From assembly GCF_025972045.1 (NCBI RefSeq), contig NZ_JAPDHX010000006.1, positions 62,001 through 126,000 of the forward strand: a DNA stretch of 64,000 nucleotides, given 5' to 3'. Shown here one piece after another: positions 1 through 8,913 of this stretch (positions are counted from its first letter, which is position 1; each line of letters begins with the position of its first letter). The notes under the pieces were generated by a model. That model was not told where the DNA came from. It worked only from the letters and a program-made list of their open reading frames with translations, and made no database searches. The position numbers and the translations under genes are program-made. This stretch comes from Micropruina sonneratiae. GTDB lineage: Bacteria; Actinomycetota; Actinomycetes; Propionibacteriales; Propionibacteriaceae.

Positions 1-2
1 AG

Positions 3-116
3 CTGCAGGCCCTGATCGACGGGCTGACGCTGCACGTCCTGCTCGGCCGGGTGCCGGCCGGGTCGGCCGAGCGGATCGTGCGCGCGGCGGTCGGCCGGCT
101 GGTCACCCGGTCCTGA
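3..116 (+). CDS. C-terminus of a TetR-like regulator (partial)
   Basis: The reading frame enters from the left edge and stops at TGA 114-116, giving 37 residues that begin LQALIDGLTLHVLLG and end with LVTRS. The pattern 'QALIDGLTLHxLLG' followed by a short arginine-rich helix is typical of the last helices of the ligand-binding domain of TetR-family repressors. The DNA-binding part lies outside the window, so the family call rests only on this tail. It converges on the DinB-like gene that follows on the other strand. Confidence 0.5.
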   Translation: MQALIDGLTLHVLLGRVPAGSAERIVRAAVGRLVTRS

Positions 117-137
117 GTCCGGCGCCGGTCCCGGCCG

Positions 138-692
138 TCAGGGGCGCCAGTGGGGATCGCGGCCGATGAAGGCGACCAGCCGGTCCTGCGCGAGGGCGTC
201 CGCCGCGACGGGTCGCTGGACGCCGAACTGGCCGGACTCCCGCAGCATCGGTCCCATCGCCTCCATCCCAGCCAGCAGGCCGGCGCAGGTCGCCTCGTCG
301 AGGCGTACCTCGAGACCGGCCGAGCGGGCCAGATCCCAGGTGTGCATGAACACGTCGGGGGTGTAGAAGGTGTCGATGGCGCCGCCCAGCCGATGGGTGC
401 CCACCTGGGGGTGGGTGAAGGGTGCCGCAGCGCGGTCGGGATCGTCGAGCAGCGCCTGCACCGCCGCGCTCTGGGCGACCCACGAGCCGGCCGGATCGCC
501 GGGGTCCCCGGACGGGACGGCGACCCCGCCGGCGGCCAGGAACGCAGGGAACCAGGTGGTCAGGTGACCCACGACGTCGCGGGCCTTCCATTCCGCGACC
601 GGGGTGGGGGCGTCCCAGTCGGTGACCTGCTCGACGACCCGGCTGAAGGTGGCGGCCCGCTCGCGGTGGTGCCGCGCGAACTCAGCCGACAT
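138..692 (-). CDS. TIGR03086-type DinB / maleylpyruvate isomerase-like protein
   Basis: This 184-residue protein matches the metal-binding DinB-like fold of mycothiol-dependent maleylpyruvate isomerases. The N-terminal signature is TPVAEWKARDVVGHL (about residues 29-43) and a second conserved segment is DVFMHTWDLARSAG (about 113-126), where the histidines would help bind the metal. Family members in actinobacteria are thiol-dependent transferases or isomerases, mostly of unknown substrate. It is the third gene of an operon after ArsR and AHSA1 genes and overlaps the AHSA1 gene by 11 bp. The exact reaction cannot be told from sequence. Confidence 0.8.
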   Translation of the reverse strand: MSAEFARHHRERAATFSRVVEQVTDWDAPTPVAEWKARDVVGHLTTWFPAFLAAGGVAVPSGDPGDPAGSWVAQSAAVQALLDDPDRAAAPFTHPQVGTHRLGGAIDTFYTPDVFMHTWDLARSAGLEVRLDEATCAGLLAGMEAMGPMLRESGQFGVQRPVAADALAQDRLVAFIGRDPHWRP

Positions 693-1164
693 CGGCCAGC
701 AGGGCGTCGAGCTTGGCGTAGCCGCTGTTGACGCCGCTCTCCATGCCGGAGTTCAGCCAGGCGTCTCGGCCCTCGAAGCTGTCGGTCAGCGACTGGGCGT
801 GCAGCCGGGTCCAGCCGTCGCCCAGGTCGGTGACGGTCAGGGTCTCCAGCGCCACGCCGTCGGGCATCCCCTCCCAGGTGAAGGTCTGCACGATGCGGTC
901 GTCGGTGAGCTGGTGGAAGCAGCCCCGGAAGGTCTGGACGTCGTCGGGGCCCCGGTCGAAGTAGCGCCAGCTGCCGCCGTCGCGGGCGTCCCAGTAGTCG
1001 ATCTCGGCGGTTCGGCTGTCGGGGCCGATCCACCGCACGAACAGTTCAGGGTCGAGGTGGGCGCGCACGACCAGCGCCGGGGTGGCCCTGAAGTCGCGGG
1101 TGACATGGATGATCGGCACGGTCGGGTCGGCCTCGATCGAGGCGGTGGTCAGGTGTTCGGTCAT
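682..1164 (-). CDS. SRPBCC / AHSA1-domain protein
   Basis: The 160-residue protein is one complete START-like (AHSA1) domain. Typical marks are TRDFRATPALVVRAHLDPELFVRWIGPD near the start (helix-grip fold entry, W followed by GPD) and DGWTRLHAQSLTDSF near the middle. Such proteins bind hydrophobic ligands and very often sit directly behind an ArsR repressor, as here. The start overlaps the ArsR stop by 4 bp (ATGA), so the genes are translationally coupled. The ligand is unknown. Confidence 0.85.
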   Translation of the reverse strand: MTEHLTTASIEADPTVPIIHVTRDFRATPALVVRAHLDPELFVRWIGPDSRTAEIDYWDARDGGSWRYFDRGPDDVQTFRGCFHQLTDDRIVQTFTWEGMPDGVALETLTVTDLGDGWTRLHAQSLTDSFEGRDAWLNSGMESGVNSGYAKLDALLADVG

Positions 1165-1496
1165 GGTGACTCCTCGGTGTCTGCCAGCTGCACCAGCACC
1201 TCGTCGAGGCGCCGGTAGCGCTGGTCGGCCAGCTGGGCGTAGTGCTGCACCCAGTCGGTCAGCCGGCGCAGGGCGTCGGCCTCCAGGTGGATCAGTCGGC
1301 GCTGCGCCTGCGCCGACTTGGTGACCAGCCCTGCGGCCGCCAGCACGTTCAGGTGCTTGGACACCGCCTGGATGGTCATGTCGTAGGGGGCGGCCAGCTC
1401 TGAGACCGTCGCGTCGCCGAGTGCCAGCCGGGCGACAAGGTCGCGCCGGGTGGGGTCGGACAGTGCCGCGAAGGACGCGTCGAGCGGGTCCGTCAT
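1161..1496 (-). CDS. ArsR-family repressor, probably autoregulatory
   Basis: The 111-residue protein carries a winged helix-turn-helix: SDPTRRDLVARLALGD (about 13-28) is the usual ArsR entry helix and DMTIQAVSKHLNVLAAAGLV (39-58) the recognition helix-wing. No arsenic or metal cysteine motif is visible, and members next to AHSA1 genes usually sense something other than metals. A GGAGGACC ribosome site lies immediately upstream. Two copies of a 17-bp operator-like sequence flank its promoter, which suggests that it represses its own three-gene operon. Confidence 0.88.
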   Translation of the reverse strand: MTDPLDASFAALSDPTRRDLVARLALGDATVSELAAPYDMTIQAVSKHLNVLAAAGLVTKSAQAQRRLIHLEADALRRLTDWVQHYAQLADQRYRRLDEVLVQLADTEESP

Positions 1497-1506
1497 GGTC
1501 CTCCTA

Positions 1507-1569
1507 AACCGGTCGGTTGAATAAACCCTAGAACGACCCCCGGCTCATTGTCAACCATTCGGTTGAATA
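1507..1569 (-). promoter_or_regulatory. ArsR operon promoter with two operator copies
   Basis: On the minus strand a TTGACA -35 (plus 1549-1554) and a TAGGGT -10 (plus 1525-1530) are separated by 18 bp and precede the ArsR gene. Two inverted repeats of the form AACC-N4-GGTT lie at 1507-1518 and 1553-1564, and they are followed by the same downstream bases, so that 1507-1523 and 1553-1569 agree at 15 of 17 positions (AACCnnTCGGTTGAATA). One copy covers the -35, the other lies just downstream of the predicted transcription start. This is the layout of an autorepressed operon; binding by ArsR is inferred. Confidence 0.75.
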
Positions 1570-1607
1570 TCGTCCGGACCGAGTCCGCAGAGGGTCCGTG
1601 GCCGGGC

Positions 1608-4055
1608 TCAGATCTCGGCCAGGGCCTCGGTCGGGGACGCCTTGGCGGCCCGGCGCCCGGGCAGCACGGACGCCAGCGCCGCGGCCACCACCGCGATGAG
1701 GACCATGCCGAGGGTCTGCGGCAGGTTCACCACGAGGCCGGCGTTCGAGCCGAGCGCGGAGGCCACCGCCTCGGCGCCGAGCCAACCGAACCAGATGCCT
1801 GCCGCGATTCCGACTGCCACCCCGACCAGAGCCAGCAGCAGCGCCTCGACGAGCAGCATCAGGCGTAGTGAGCGCGCCTGCAAGCCGAGCGCACGCATCA
1901 ACGCCGACTCGCGGGTGCGCTCCAGCACCGACAGCCCCAGGGTGTTGCTGACCCCGATCAGGGCGATCAGGACGGCCACCCCCAGCAGGGCGGTGGTGAT
2001 GCCGAGCAACAGGTTCAGCACCGACTCCATCGAGGCCGCCTCGATGACCCCGCCGGACATCGCGTACTCCTGGTTGCCGACGAGTTCGGTGACCGCGGCG
2101 GCCACGGAGACCGCGTCGGCGCGGTCCGGCACCGACAGCCAGACGATCGCCGAGGGAACCGTCCCGCCGAGCCGCTGCAGGGTGGCCTGCGACACCAGCA
2201 CCTGGTCGGAGTCGATCAGCGGCGAGGGCACCACGCGCATGGTCAGGGTGGCCGAGTCGGTCTTCACGGTCGCGTTCTGCCCCGCGCGCACCTGTGCGAA
2301 CTGCGGCACGTAGACCTCGTCGTCGGCGATGGTGGCGGGGGCCCCGGCGGCCACCGTGGCGGCGGCCGGGTCGTAGCCGATCACCCTCAGCCGGCCGTAG
2401 TCGTCGTCGTTCACGGTCACTTCGGCGGCGGTCATCGGCATCACGACCGAGGCCTGGACGCCGTGGATTCGACCCAACTGGTCGGTGAGGTCGGCCGGCA
2501 CCGAGCGGACGTCGCCGCTGCTGCTGACCGCGATGTCGACCGGGCGGTGCTGGTCGATCTGGTCGAGCACGTTGCCCCGGATGGACGCCGTGGCGACCTG
2601 CAGGGTGACGATCAGCCCGACCGCCAGCATCAGTGCGGTGGCGGTGGTGGCCGCCCGGCGCGGATTGCGCACCGAGTTGTCGGCAGCGAGTCGGGCGGTG
2701 GGCCCGAATCGCCCGACGAGGCCGCCTACGAGGCGCAGCAGCGCCGGCACGAACAGCGGCGCGGCGAAAAGGACGCCGAGGGCGACCAGGGCACTGCCGG
2801 CGATCGCGCGCGGCAGGGCCTCGTCGGTCCCGAGCCTGCTGACCGACAGCCAGAGCCCGAACACGATCAGCACGCCGCAGACGATCCCGCGCACGAGGCC
2901 GGCCCGCCGCTTGGCCTGAGCAGGCGGCTCGGTCTGCAGGGCCTCCAGCGGGCGCACCCGGGTGCCGCGCAGCACCGGCAGCCAGGCGGCGAGCACGGTG
3001 ATCAGCACCCCGACCGCGAAGGCCAGTGCCAGTTCGCCGGCGGGCAGGCTCAACCCCCAGTACAGCGAGCCGGTGAGTGAGGCGCCGATCAGTGCCAGGC
3101 CCACGCCGAGCAGCAGGCCCAGTGCGGAGCCCAGGACGCCCAGGGCGACGGCCTCGAGGCCGAAGCGGCGGCGGACCTGCGCACCAGCGGCTCCGACCGC
3201 CCGCAGCAGGCCGATCTGCCGCCGGCGCTGCGCGAGAAGGATGCTGAACGTGTTGGCGATGGTGATCATGCCGACGACCGCGGCGATGGCCGCGAAGGTC
3301 CACAGCAGGTTGCGGAAGGCGTCGAAACTGCCGGTGAAGTCGCCCATCGCGTCGGCGCGGGCCTGATCGGCGGTCTGCACCTTCGCGCCCTCGATCTGGC
3401 CGAGGGTGTCGGTCAGGTCGCGGGCCAGCGTCGTGGCACCGACGCCGTCGGCGGCCTTCACCAACCAGGCGCCGGTGCCGACGGCCGGGTCGACCCCGCT
3501 GCGGGCGAAGTCCGCGGCGGCCACGTACACGCTCTGCAGGAACAGCGAGCCGGGCTGGTCGGTGAGGCCGACCACGGTGTAGGTCGCCTCGTCGAAAGCG
3601 GAGGTGAGGGTCTCGCCCAGCCCGACGCCGAGGGTGCGGGCCGCGTCGCGGCCGAGCAGCAACTCGCCCGCGGCGACCGGCGGCCTGCCCTCGGCCACCC
3701 GAACGTCGCGCAGCGAGTCGCTGACGGGCAGCGCGATGGCGTCGGCGTAGAGCGAGGCCTGGCCGTGCTTGAGGGCCAGCGTGCTGGTCAGGGCGGGCTC
3801 GCTGACCGCGACCCCCGGACTCGAGGCGATCAGGCGTCCGGCGTCCTGCAGGTCGGCGGTGGAGCCGCCGTCGATGCTGACGAGCACGTCGGCGGCGCCG
3901 TAGCGGGCAGACTGCTCGCGTTGGACGCCGTTGTTCTCGGTGGCGACCAGGATCGACGACCCGGCCATGAAGGCCACCGAGATCGCGATCGCGATCATCG
4001 TGGCGACGAAACGGGACGGGTGGAACCGCAACTCCCTGAGGACCTGGCGAAGCAT
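1608..4055 (-). CDS. ABC exporter permease, FtsX/MacB family, two FtsX domains
   Basis: This 815-residue integral membrane protein starts with MLRQVLRELRFHPSRF and a first membrane helix, followed by a large extracytoplasmic region (about 45-240), three helices, a central helix group (about 400-470), a second extracytoplasmic region and three C-terminal helices ending in the ASVLPGRRAAKASPTEAL motif. That double-FtsX layout is typical of actinobacterial exporters of the MacB/LolCDE superfamily. The ATPase gene directly upstream overlaps it by one base (TGATG). Substrates for this class range from lipoproteins and antibiotics to peptides; none is indicated here. Confidence 0.9.
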   Translation of the reverse strand: MLRQVLRELRFHPSRFVATMIAIAISVAFMAGSSILVATENNGVQREQSARYGAADVLVSIDGGSTADLQDAGRLIASSPGVAVSEPALTSTLALKHGQASLYADAIALPVSDSLRDVRVAEGRPPVAAGELLLGRDAARTLGVGLGETLTSAFDEATYTVVGLTDQPGSLFLQSVYVAAADFARSGVDPAVGTGAWLVKAADGVGATTLARDLTDTLGQIEGAKVQTADQARADAMGDFTGSFDAFRNLLWTFAAIAAVVGMITIANTFSILLAQRRRQIGLLRAVGAAGAQVRRRFGLEAVALGVLGSALGLLLGVGLALIGASLTGSLYWGLSLPAGELALAFAVGVLITVLAAWLPVLRGTRVRPLEALQTEPPAQAKRRAGLVRGIVCGVLIVFGLWLSVSRLGTDEALPRAIAGSALVALGVLFAAPLFVPALLRLVGGLVGRFGPTARLAADNSVRNPRRAATTATALMLAVGLIVTLQVATASIRGNVLDQIDQHRPVDIAVSSSGDVRSVPADLTDQLGRIHGVQASVVMPMTAAEVTVNDDDYGRLRVIGYDPAAATVAAGAPATIADDEVYVPQFAQVRAGQNATVKTDSATLTMRVVPSPLIDSDQVLVSQATLQRLGGTVPSAIVWLSVPDRADAVSVAAAVTELVGNQEYAMSGGVIEAASMESVLNLLLGITTALLGVAVLIALIGVSNTLGLSVLERTRESALMRALGLQARSLRLMLLVEALLLALVGVAVGIAAGIWFGWLGAEAVASALGSNAGLVVNLPQTLGMVLIAVVAAALASVLPGRRAAKASPTEALAEI

Positions 4056-4810
4056 CAGGCGCCGAGCTTCCGCATCGCGTCGAGCACGCTGTCGGCGTTG
4101 GGCGTGGCCAGGTCATCGACGATCCGTCCGTCGGACAGGATCAGCGCCCGGTCGGCGTAGGCGGCCGCGTTCGGGTCGTGGGTGACCATCACGATGGTCT
4201 GGCCGAGCTCGCGGCTGGCGCCCTGCAGGTGGGTCAATAGTTCGGTGCCGGCCTTGGAGTCGAGGGCGCCGGTCGGCTCGTCGGCGAACAGCACCGCCGG
4301 CCTGGTGATCAGCGCGCGGGCGATCGCCACGCGCTGCTGCTGGCCGCCGGACAACTGCGACGGCAGGTGCCTGAGCCGCTCGGTCAGTCGCAGCGAGGTG
4401 ACGATGGAGTCGAACTGCGCGGCGTCCACCTTGCGGCCGGCCAGGTCGAGCGGCAGCAGGATGTTCTCCTTGGCCGTCAGGGTCGGCAGCAAGTTGAAGG
4501 CCTGGAACACGAAGCCGACCTGATCGCGACGCACAGCGGTCAGCTTCCGGTCGTTGAGGCCGGTCAGTTCGACCCCGCCCAGCCAGACCTGCCCCGAGGT
4601 GGGGGAGTCGAGGCCGGCGAGGCAGTGCATCAGCGTCGACTTGCCCGAGCCCGAGGGGCCCATGATCGCGGTGAAGCTACCGGTCCGCAGGTCGAGGTCG
4701 ACGCCCGCCAGGGCGTGCACCTCGGCGTCGCCGGTGCCGTAGGTCTTGGTCAGCGCCACCGCGCGGGCGATGACATCGGTGGGGGTTGCCACGGGGATTG
4801 TTTCGGTCAC
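4055..4810 (-). CDS. ABC exporter ATPase, LolD/MacB family
   Basis: The 251-residue protein has a Walker A motif GPSGSGKST (about 52-60), the Q-loop in FQAFNLLP, the signature LSGGQQQR and the Walker B segment LFADEPTGALD. The ADEPTGALDS sequence is characteristic of the LolD/FtsE/MacB group. It is the ATPase for the FtsX-type permease encoded immediately downstream. The stretch 4811-4959 upstream holds no gene I can support. Confidence 0.93.
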   Translation of the reverse strand: MTETIPVATPTDVIARAVALTKTYGTGDAEVHALAGVDLDLRTGSFTAIMGPSGSGKSTLMHCLAGLDSPTSGQVWLGGVELTGLNDRKLTAVRRDQVGFVFQAFNLLPTLTAKENILLPLDLAGRKVDAAQFDSIVTSLRLTERLRHLPSQLSGGQQQRVAIARALITRPAVLFADEPTGALDSKAGTELLTHLQGASRELGQTIVMVTHDPNAAAYADRALILSDGRIVDDLATPNADSVLDAMRKLGA

Positions 4811-4959
4811 AGCTCAAACATAGGGAAAGGGCGCGGGCGTTCGAATCGTCCACGGGCCACACCTGGGGTAGCGATGGCACTACCACGGTCTGGGTCGATC
4901 GGCCCGTGGACCCCGGCGGTGGGTGCGGTGGACCGCGCCGCCACACCGGGATGCTGTGA

Positions 4960-6414
4960 CTAGCCCCCCGGCCGGAAGGCCGAGCCCATGGACGCCAGCG
5001 CACCGTCGGCGACCGGCACCCGTCCGGTCTGCGCGGCCTTCACCAGCGCCGCGTGGTCGGCCTCGGTCTGGTCGGCGTACAGCCTGGCGAAACGCGAGAA
5101 CGCCCTGGCCGCCTTCTCGCCCTTGCCCAGGTAGCCCGCGATCATCGACGCCCCGGAGGTGCGGGCGTGACCCTTGGCCAGCAGGTGTCCGACGATGCCG
5201 GCGTAGTCGGTGAGGGCGGTGGCGGTCAGGCCGTCCAGCGGCACGGTCCCCTTCATGTTGCGGAACTGCCGGACGTAGTACTGCCGGCCGTCGACCTCCG
5301 TCCAGCCCAGCAGCGGATCGGAGACCGTCTGCAGCGCCTGCTGGTACTCGACGACCCGCTGGCCCTGGTGGGCGTGCCAGGCGCTGTCGCCGTGCACGTA
5401 ACGGGCCAGCACCGAGCGCCGGGCCTGCTTCAACTGCAGGAACAGGACGTCGTCGGGCGAGCTGCCCTCGAGCAGTGCCACGTACGCGCGGAGCCCCACC
5501 GAACCGACCCCGACGACCTTGTGGGCGATGTCGACCAGGTGGTAGCCGGCCACCACGCGGCGCCAGTGCGGGGCGAGGGTGTCCAGGTAGGCGTCGAGGC
5601 CCTCGGCCAGCAGCTCGTACTCCTCGCCGGTCACCGACCGGATCAGCGGCGGGTCCTCGACGATCCTTCGCTCGCCCTCGTCGGTGGAGTCGGTGAACTT
5701 GGGCAGGGCACGGTCGGAGGTGCGCTTGCGGGCGGTCTTGCCGGCCCGCTTGATCTCGTCCCGCAACTCCTTCTCGGTGGCGGTTTCGTGCAGCCGCTCG
5801 ATGTCGAGCCGGTTGTAGGAGCGGGCGAGCAGTGGCATCGAGGCCAGCAGGTCGACCTCGTCGCGGTAGGCGATCACGCAGGCGTGCACCGCCTCGGCGA
5901 TGTCGTCCTCGCCGTAGCCGTTCTCGCGTCCGGCCACCCAGACCGCGGCGGCCAGCCGGCGCAGGTCCCACTCCCAGGCGCCGGGATGCGCCTCGTCGAA
6001 GTCGTTCAGGTCGATCACCTGTTCGCCCTCGGGCGAGCGGTAGAAGCCGAAGTTGCCCAGGTGGGAGTCGCCGCAGATCACCGGCATGATCCCGGTGATC
6101 GGCAGCATCGCCACGTCGGCGGCCATCACCACGGCGGTGCCCCGGTAGAAACCGTAGGGCGAGGAAATCATCCGGCCGACCCGGATCGGCACCAGTTCGT
6201 CCACCCGGCCCTGGTGCGACTCGTTGATCAGTTCGATCGGGTCCGGCCGGGCCTGGGTCGCGTTCCACACCCCCAGCGCCGAGATCGGCACCTTCTCGCG
6301 CAGCGACCGCCCGAGCGCGTAGCGCTCCTCGCGGGTCGTCCCGGTCTCACGCACCGACGCGAACGCGCTGCTGTCGGTACTGGCCAGGACGGTGTGGCTG
6401 GTGTGTTGCGTCAT
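4960..6414 (-). CDS. DUF2252 protein
   Basis: The start at 6414 (MTQHTSHT) is preceded by GAGAGGAGC at a normal distance, giving 484 residues. The protein matches DUF2252, a family with a protein-kinase-like/aminoglycoside-phosphotransferase-like fold: the central motifs VICGDSHLGNFGF and IDLNDFDEA resemble the catalytic HGDxxxxN and metal-binding D segments of APH kinases. GSVGLRAYVALLEG is another conserved stretch. Biochemical activity of the family is not established. It stands alone, with its own promoter region shared with nothing obvious. Confidence 0.85.
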   Translation of the reverse strand: MTQHTSHTVLASTDSSAFASVRETGTTREERYALGRSLREKVPISALGVWNATQARPDPIELINESHQGRVDELVPIRVGRMISSPYGFYRGTAVVMAADVAMLPITGIMPVICGDSHLGNFGFYRSPEGEQVIDLNDFDEAHPGAWEWDLRRLAAAVWVAGRENGYGEDDIAEAVHACVIAYRDEVDLLASMPLLARSYNRLDIERLHETATEKELRDEIKRAGKTARKRTSDRALPKFTDSTDEGERRIVEDPPLIRSVTGEEYELLAEGLDAYLDTLAPHWRRVVAGYHLVDIAHKVVGVGSVGLRAYVALLEGSSPDDVLFLQLKQARRSVLARYVHGDSAWHAHQGQRVVEYQQALQTVSDPLLGWTEVDGRQYYVRQFRNMKGTVPLDGLTATALTDYAGIVGHLLAKGHARTSGASMIAGYLGKGEKAARAFSRFARLYADQTEADHAALVKAAQTGRVPVADGALASMGSAFRPGG

Positions 6415-6440
6415 CGCAGCTCCTCTCAGCGGCAAGGAGC

Positions 6441-7439
6441 CTAGTCGGAAGCGTCCGCGCTGCCCAGAGCGGGGTCGCGGACGCCGACCCCGGCCAGGTC
6501 GGCGGCCAACCCAGCGGCCCCGTCCGAGACCCGGTGCAGCACGCCGCGCAGGCCCACCAGGCGCGCGGCCAGCACGTTGGCGGGCGCGTCGTCGACGAAC
6601 ACCACCCGCTCGGCCGGCAGGCCGAGGACGTCGACGATGTGCCTGAAGTACTCCTGGGAGGGTTTCGCGTGCCCGACCTCGAAGGAGTAGAAGGCCCGGT
6701 CGAAGTGGGCGTCCAGGGCGAGCGAGTCACGCATGTGGGCGCCACGAAGGCTCTGCTGGTTGGTGGCCAGGCAGACGATCAGCCCGCTGTCGCGCAGCCG
6801 GTCGACCAGCGCCAGGGCGTCGGGGTCGACGACGATGTCGTGCCACACCTGCAACACCTGCTCGACGGTGGCGCCGGTGCCCGAGGCGGTGAGCAGCCCG
6901 GTCAGCAGCGGCGCCAGTTCGGCGCCGCCGGCCAGGCAGTCGCGTTCGGCGGCGAAGGCGTCCAGCACGAAGGTGGGCCCGCCCAGGGTGGTCATCTCCT
7001 CCAGCCAGCCCGGACGGGGCCACTGCAGCACGCCGTCGGCGTCGAACAGCACCGCCTCGACCGGGGAGTCGACGGCGCGGTCCGGGGTGTTGAGGAAGTC
7101 TGCGGCGATGTGCAGCATCCGCTCCCAGTGGGCGCGGGTCGGTTCCACCTCGAAGTCGGGGACGGCGCGGGCGTCGACGATCAGGTCGTCGGCGGCGTAC
7201 ACCACGAACCGCCCGGGTTGCGGCCAGTCCGCACCACCCCAGGTGAACTCAACCCGGCCGTGCTGAACGGCCTCGATCCGCCCGCTGCCGCCGCTGCCGA
7301 ACGGGCTGCGGGCCAGGTAGTCGGTGCCGGCGACCAGGTCGGGGGCGTTGTGACCGAACAGCAGTTCGGGGTGGGCCACGAGTTCGGCCCAGTGGTTCTG
7401 AGGTGCGGTGAGGTCGGCGGTCAGGGTGAAGGCGGCCAT
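6441..7439 (-). CDS. SRPBCC-like domain fused to a HAD hydrolase
   Basis: Starting at MAAFTLTADL (7439) the protein has 332 residues. Residues 1-115 look like a short START/AHSA1-type domain (FTLTADLTAPQNHWAELVAH, later FEVEPTRAHWERML). Residues 128-310 are a HAD hydrolase: LFDADGVL gives the nucleophile Asp and the second Asp (about 133 and 135), LATNQ motif II (about 224), GHAKPS the motif III Lys (259) and FVDDAP motif IV (about 281-286). HAD proteins of this subgroup (variant 3) are phosphatases or haloacid dehalogenases. The gene is divergent from the epimerase-like gene at 7486 with only 46 bp between starts. The fusion is unusual. Confidence 0.8.
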   Translation of the reverse strand: MAAFTLTADLTAPQNHWAELVAHPELLFGHNAPDLVAGTDYLARSPFGSGGSGRIEAVQHGRVEFTWGGADWPQPGRFVVYAADDLIVDARAVPDFEVEPTRAHWERMLHIAADFLNTPDRAVDSPVEAVLFDADGVLQWPRPGWLEEMTTLGGPTFVLDAFAAERDCLAGGAELAPLLTGLLTASGTGATVEQVLQVWHDIVVDPDALALVDRLRDSGLIVCLATNQQSLRGAHMRDSLALDAHFDRAFYSFEVGHAKPSQEYFRHIVDVLGLPAERVVFVDDAPANVLAARLVGLRGVLHRVSDGAAGLAADLAGVGVRDPALGSADASD

Positions 7440-7485
7440 GGGCCCCAGTCTGGCCGAAACCCGATCCTCGGTGTTGACTCGACGC

Positions 7486-8448
7486 ATGCGACGAGTTCTT
7501 GTGCTGGGTGGGACGGCGTGGCTCGGGCGCGAAGTGACGTCGCGGGCGCTGGCCCGGGGCGACGAGGTGACCTGCCTGGCTCGCGGCCGTTCGGGGCAGG
7601 CCGTCGACGGCGTCCGTTTCGTCGCGGCCGACCGGACCGAACCGGGCGCCTTCGACGATCTGGCCGGCGAGTTCGACGAGGTGGTCGAGCTGGCCTATCA
7701 CCCGGTCGCGGTGCGCTCGGCGCTGGACGCACTTGCGGCCCGGGCGGCGCACTGGACGCTGGTCTCGACGATCTCGGTGTACGCCGGCGAGGCCGGTCCC
7801 GGTGCGGACGAGACTGCGCCGCTGGTCGAGGCCAGCGACGATCCGGAGGACTACGGGGGCGCGAAGGTAGCCGCCGAGCAGGCGTCGGCGGCGGCGCTGG
7901 GCGAGCGGCTGCTGGTCGTCCGGCCGGGGCTGATCACCGGCCCGGGCGACCCCAGCGACCGGTTCGGCTACTGGCCGGCCCGGCTCGCCCGGGGCGGCAG
8001 GGTGCTGACCCCGCCGCTGACCGACGCCGACGTCCAGGTGATCGATGTGGCCGACCTCGCCGACTACCTGACCGTGGCCGCGGCGGCCGGGGTGACGGGG
8101 GTGGTGCAGGCCACCGGTGAGAGCGTCGGGTTCGACCGGGCACTGGCGATCATCGCCGAGGTGACCGGTTTCGATGGCGAACTGGTCGAGGCGCCGGCGT
8201 CCTGGCTGGTCGATCAGGGCGTGGGCTACTGGATGGGGCCGCGCTCGCTGCCACTGTGGCTGACGCCGGAGGCGTCCGCGATGAGGCAGTTGTCGATCGA
8301 ACGGTTCCGCGCCACCGGCGGGGTCAACCGCCCGCTGGCCGACGTCGTGGCGCGGGTGCTGGGCTACGAGCGCCGGCTCGGGCTGGACCGCCCCCGACGC
8401 TCCGGGCTGAGCGCCGCCGAGGAGGCGGAACTGCTGGCGCGGCTCTGA
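7486..8448 (+). CDS. NAD-dependent epimerase/dehydratase-like (extended SDR) protein
   Basis: The start MRRVLVLGGTAWLG at 7486 places the nucleotide-binding GGTxxLG loop at residues 8-14. The 320-residue protein has the atypical extended-SDR pattern: a Rossmann N-terminus, WTLVSTISVYAG (strand with a Ser), EDYGGAKVAAEQ as the YxxxK active-site segment, and LLVVRPGLITGPGDPSDRFGYWPARLARGG. Such proteins are often annotated as reductases of isoflavone-reductase type or sugar epimerases. The substrate is unknown. The gene is monocistronic. Confidence 0.82.
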   Translation: MRRVLVLGGTAWLGREVTSRALARGDEVTCLARGRSGQAVDGVRFVAADRTEPGAFDDLAGEFDEVVELAYHPVAVRSALDALAARAAHWTLVSTISVYAGEAGPGADETAPLVEASDDPEDYGGAKVAAEQASAAALGERLLVVRPGLITGPGDPSDRFGYWPARLARGGRVLTPPLTDADVQVIDVADLADYLTVAAAAGVTGVVQATGESVGFDRALAIIAEVTGFDGELVEAPASWLVDQGVGYWMGPRSLPLWLTPEASAMRQLSIERFRATGGVNRPLADVVARVLGYERRLGLDRPRRSGLSAAEEAELLARL

Positions 8449-8453
8449 GCGGC

Positions 8454-8855
8454 TCAGGCGTCCGGCACCTGCCACGCCTCGTCGGGCAGTTCCTCGTCCT
8501 CGACCGGCGCCCGCGAGGCCAGGTAGGTGCTCAACGCCGACAGCACCGGCGCGGGCAGGAACAGCAGCCCCGAGGAGAGCACCAGCACGAGGCAGATGGC
8601 GGTGAGCACACCGGTACAGCTCCAGCCCACCCGGACGCGGTGCTTGCGCACCACGAGCGGGATCACTGTCAGCGCCAGCGGGAGCAACAGCGGCGGGAAG
8701 ACCTGCCAGCCGAGCAGCCGGAACGGTGCCACCCAGGTGACGTCGGTGCCGTTCGGGACCGCCACCAGCGGCATGAACGCGAAGAACACCGAGGCCGCGA
8801 CGACGTACACCACGGCACCCCACTGCCACAGCTTCGACTGGGTCGCCACACTCAT
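8454..8855 (-). CDS. Small membrane protein, unknown function
   Basis: This 133-residue protein contains about three hydrophobic helices (about 12-33, 45-68 and 77-105) and an acidic cytoplasmic tail ending VEDEELPDEAWQVPDA. I recognise no family. It is convergent with the epimerase-like gene (5 bp between stops) and lies downstream of ilvD behind a strong hairpin, so it is probably transcribed on its own. Confidence 0.65.
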   Translation of the reverse strand: MSVATQSKLWQWGAVVYVVAASVFFAFMPLVAVPNGTDVTWVAPFRLLGWQVFPPLLLPLALTVIPLVVRKHRVRVGWSCTGVLTAICLVLVLSSGLLFLPAPVLSALSTYLASRAPVEDEELPDEAWQVPDA

Positions 8856-8913
8856 TCGGTCAGTATGCCGCCCCTGTGCGGGTGGGAACGCACGAGGGAA
8901 CCCTTCGTGGCAG

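Noticed and set aside
1528-4116. A second long minus-strand frame overlapping the permease gene
   Set aside because: Arg/Gly/Pro-rich shadow frame of the FtsX-type permease.
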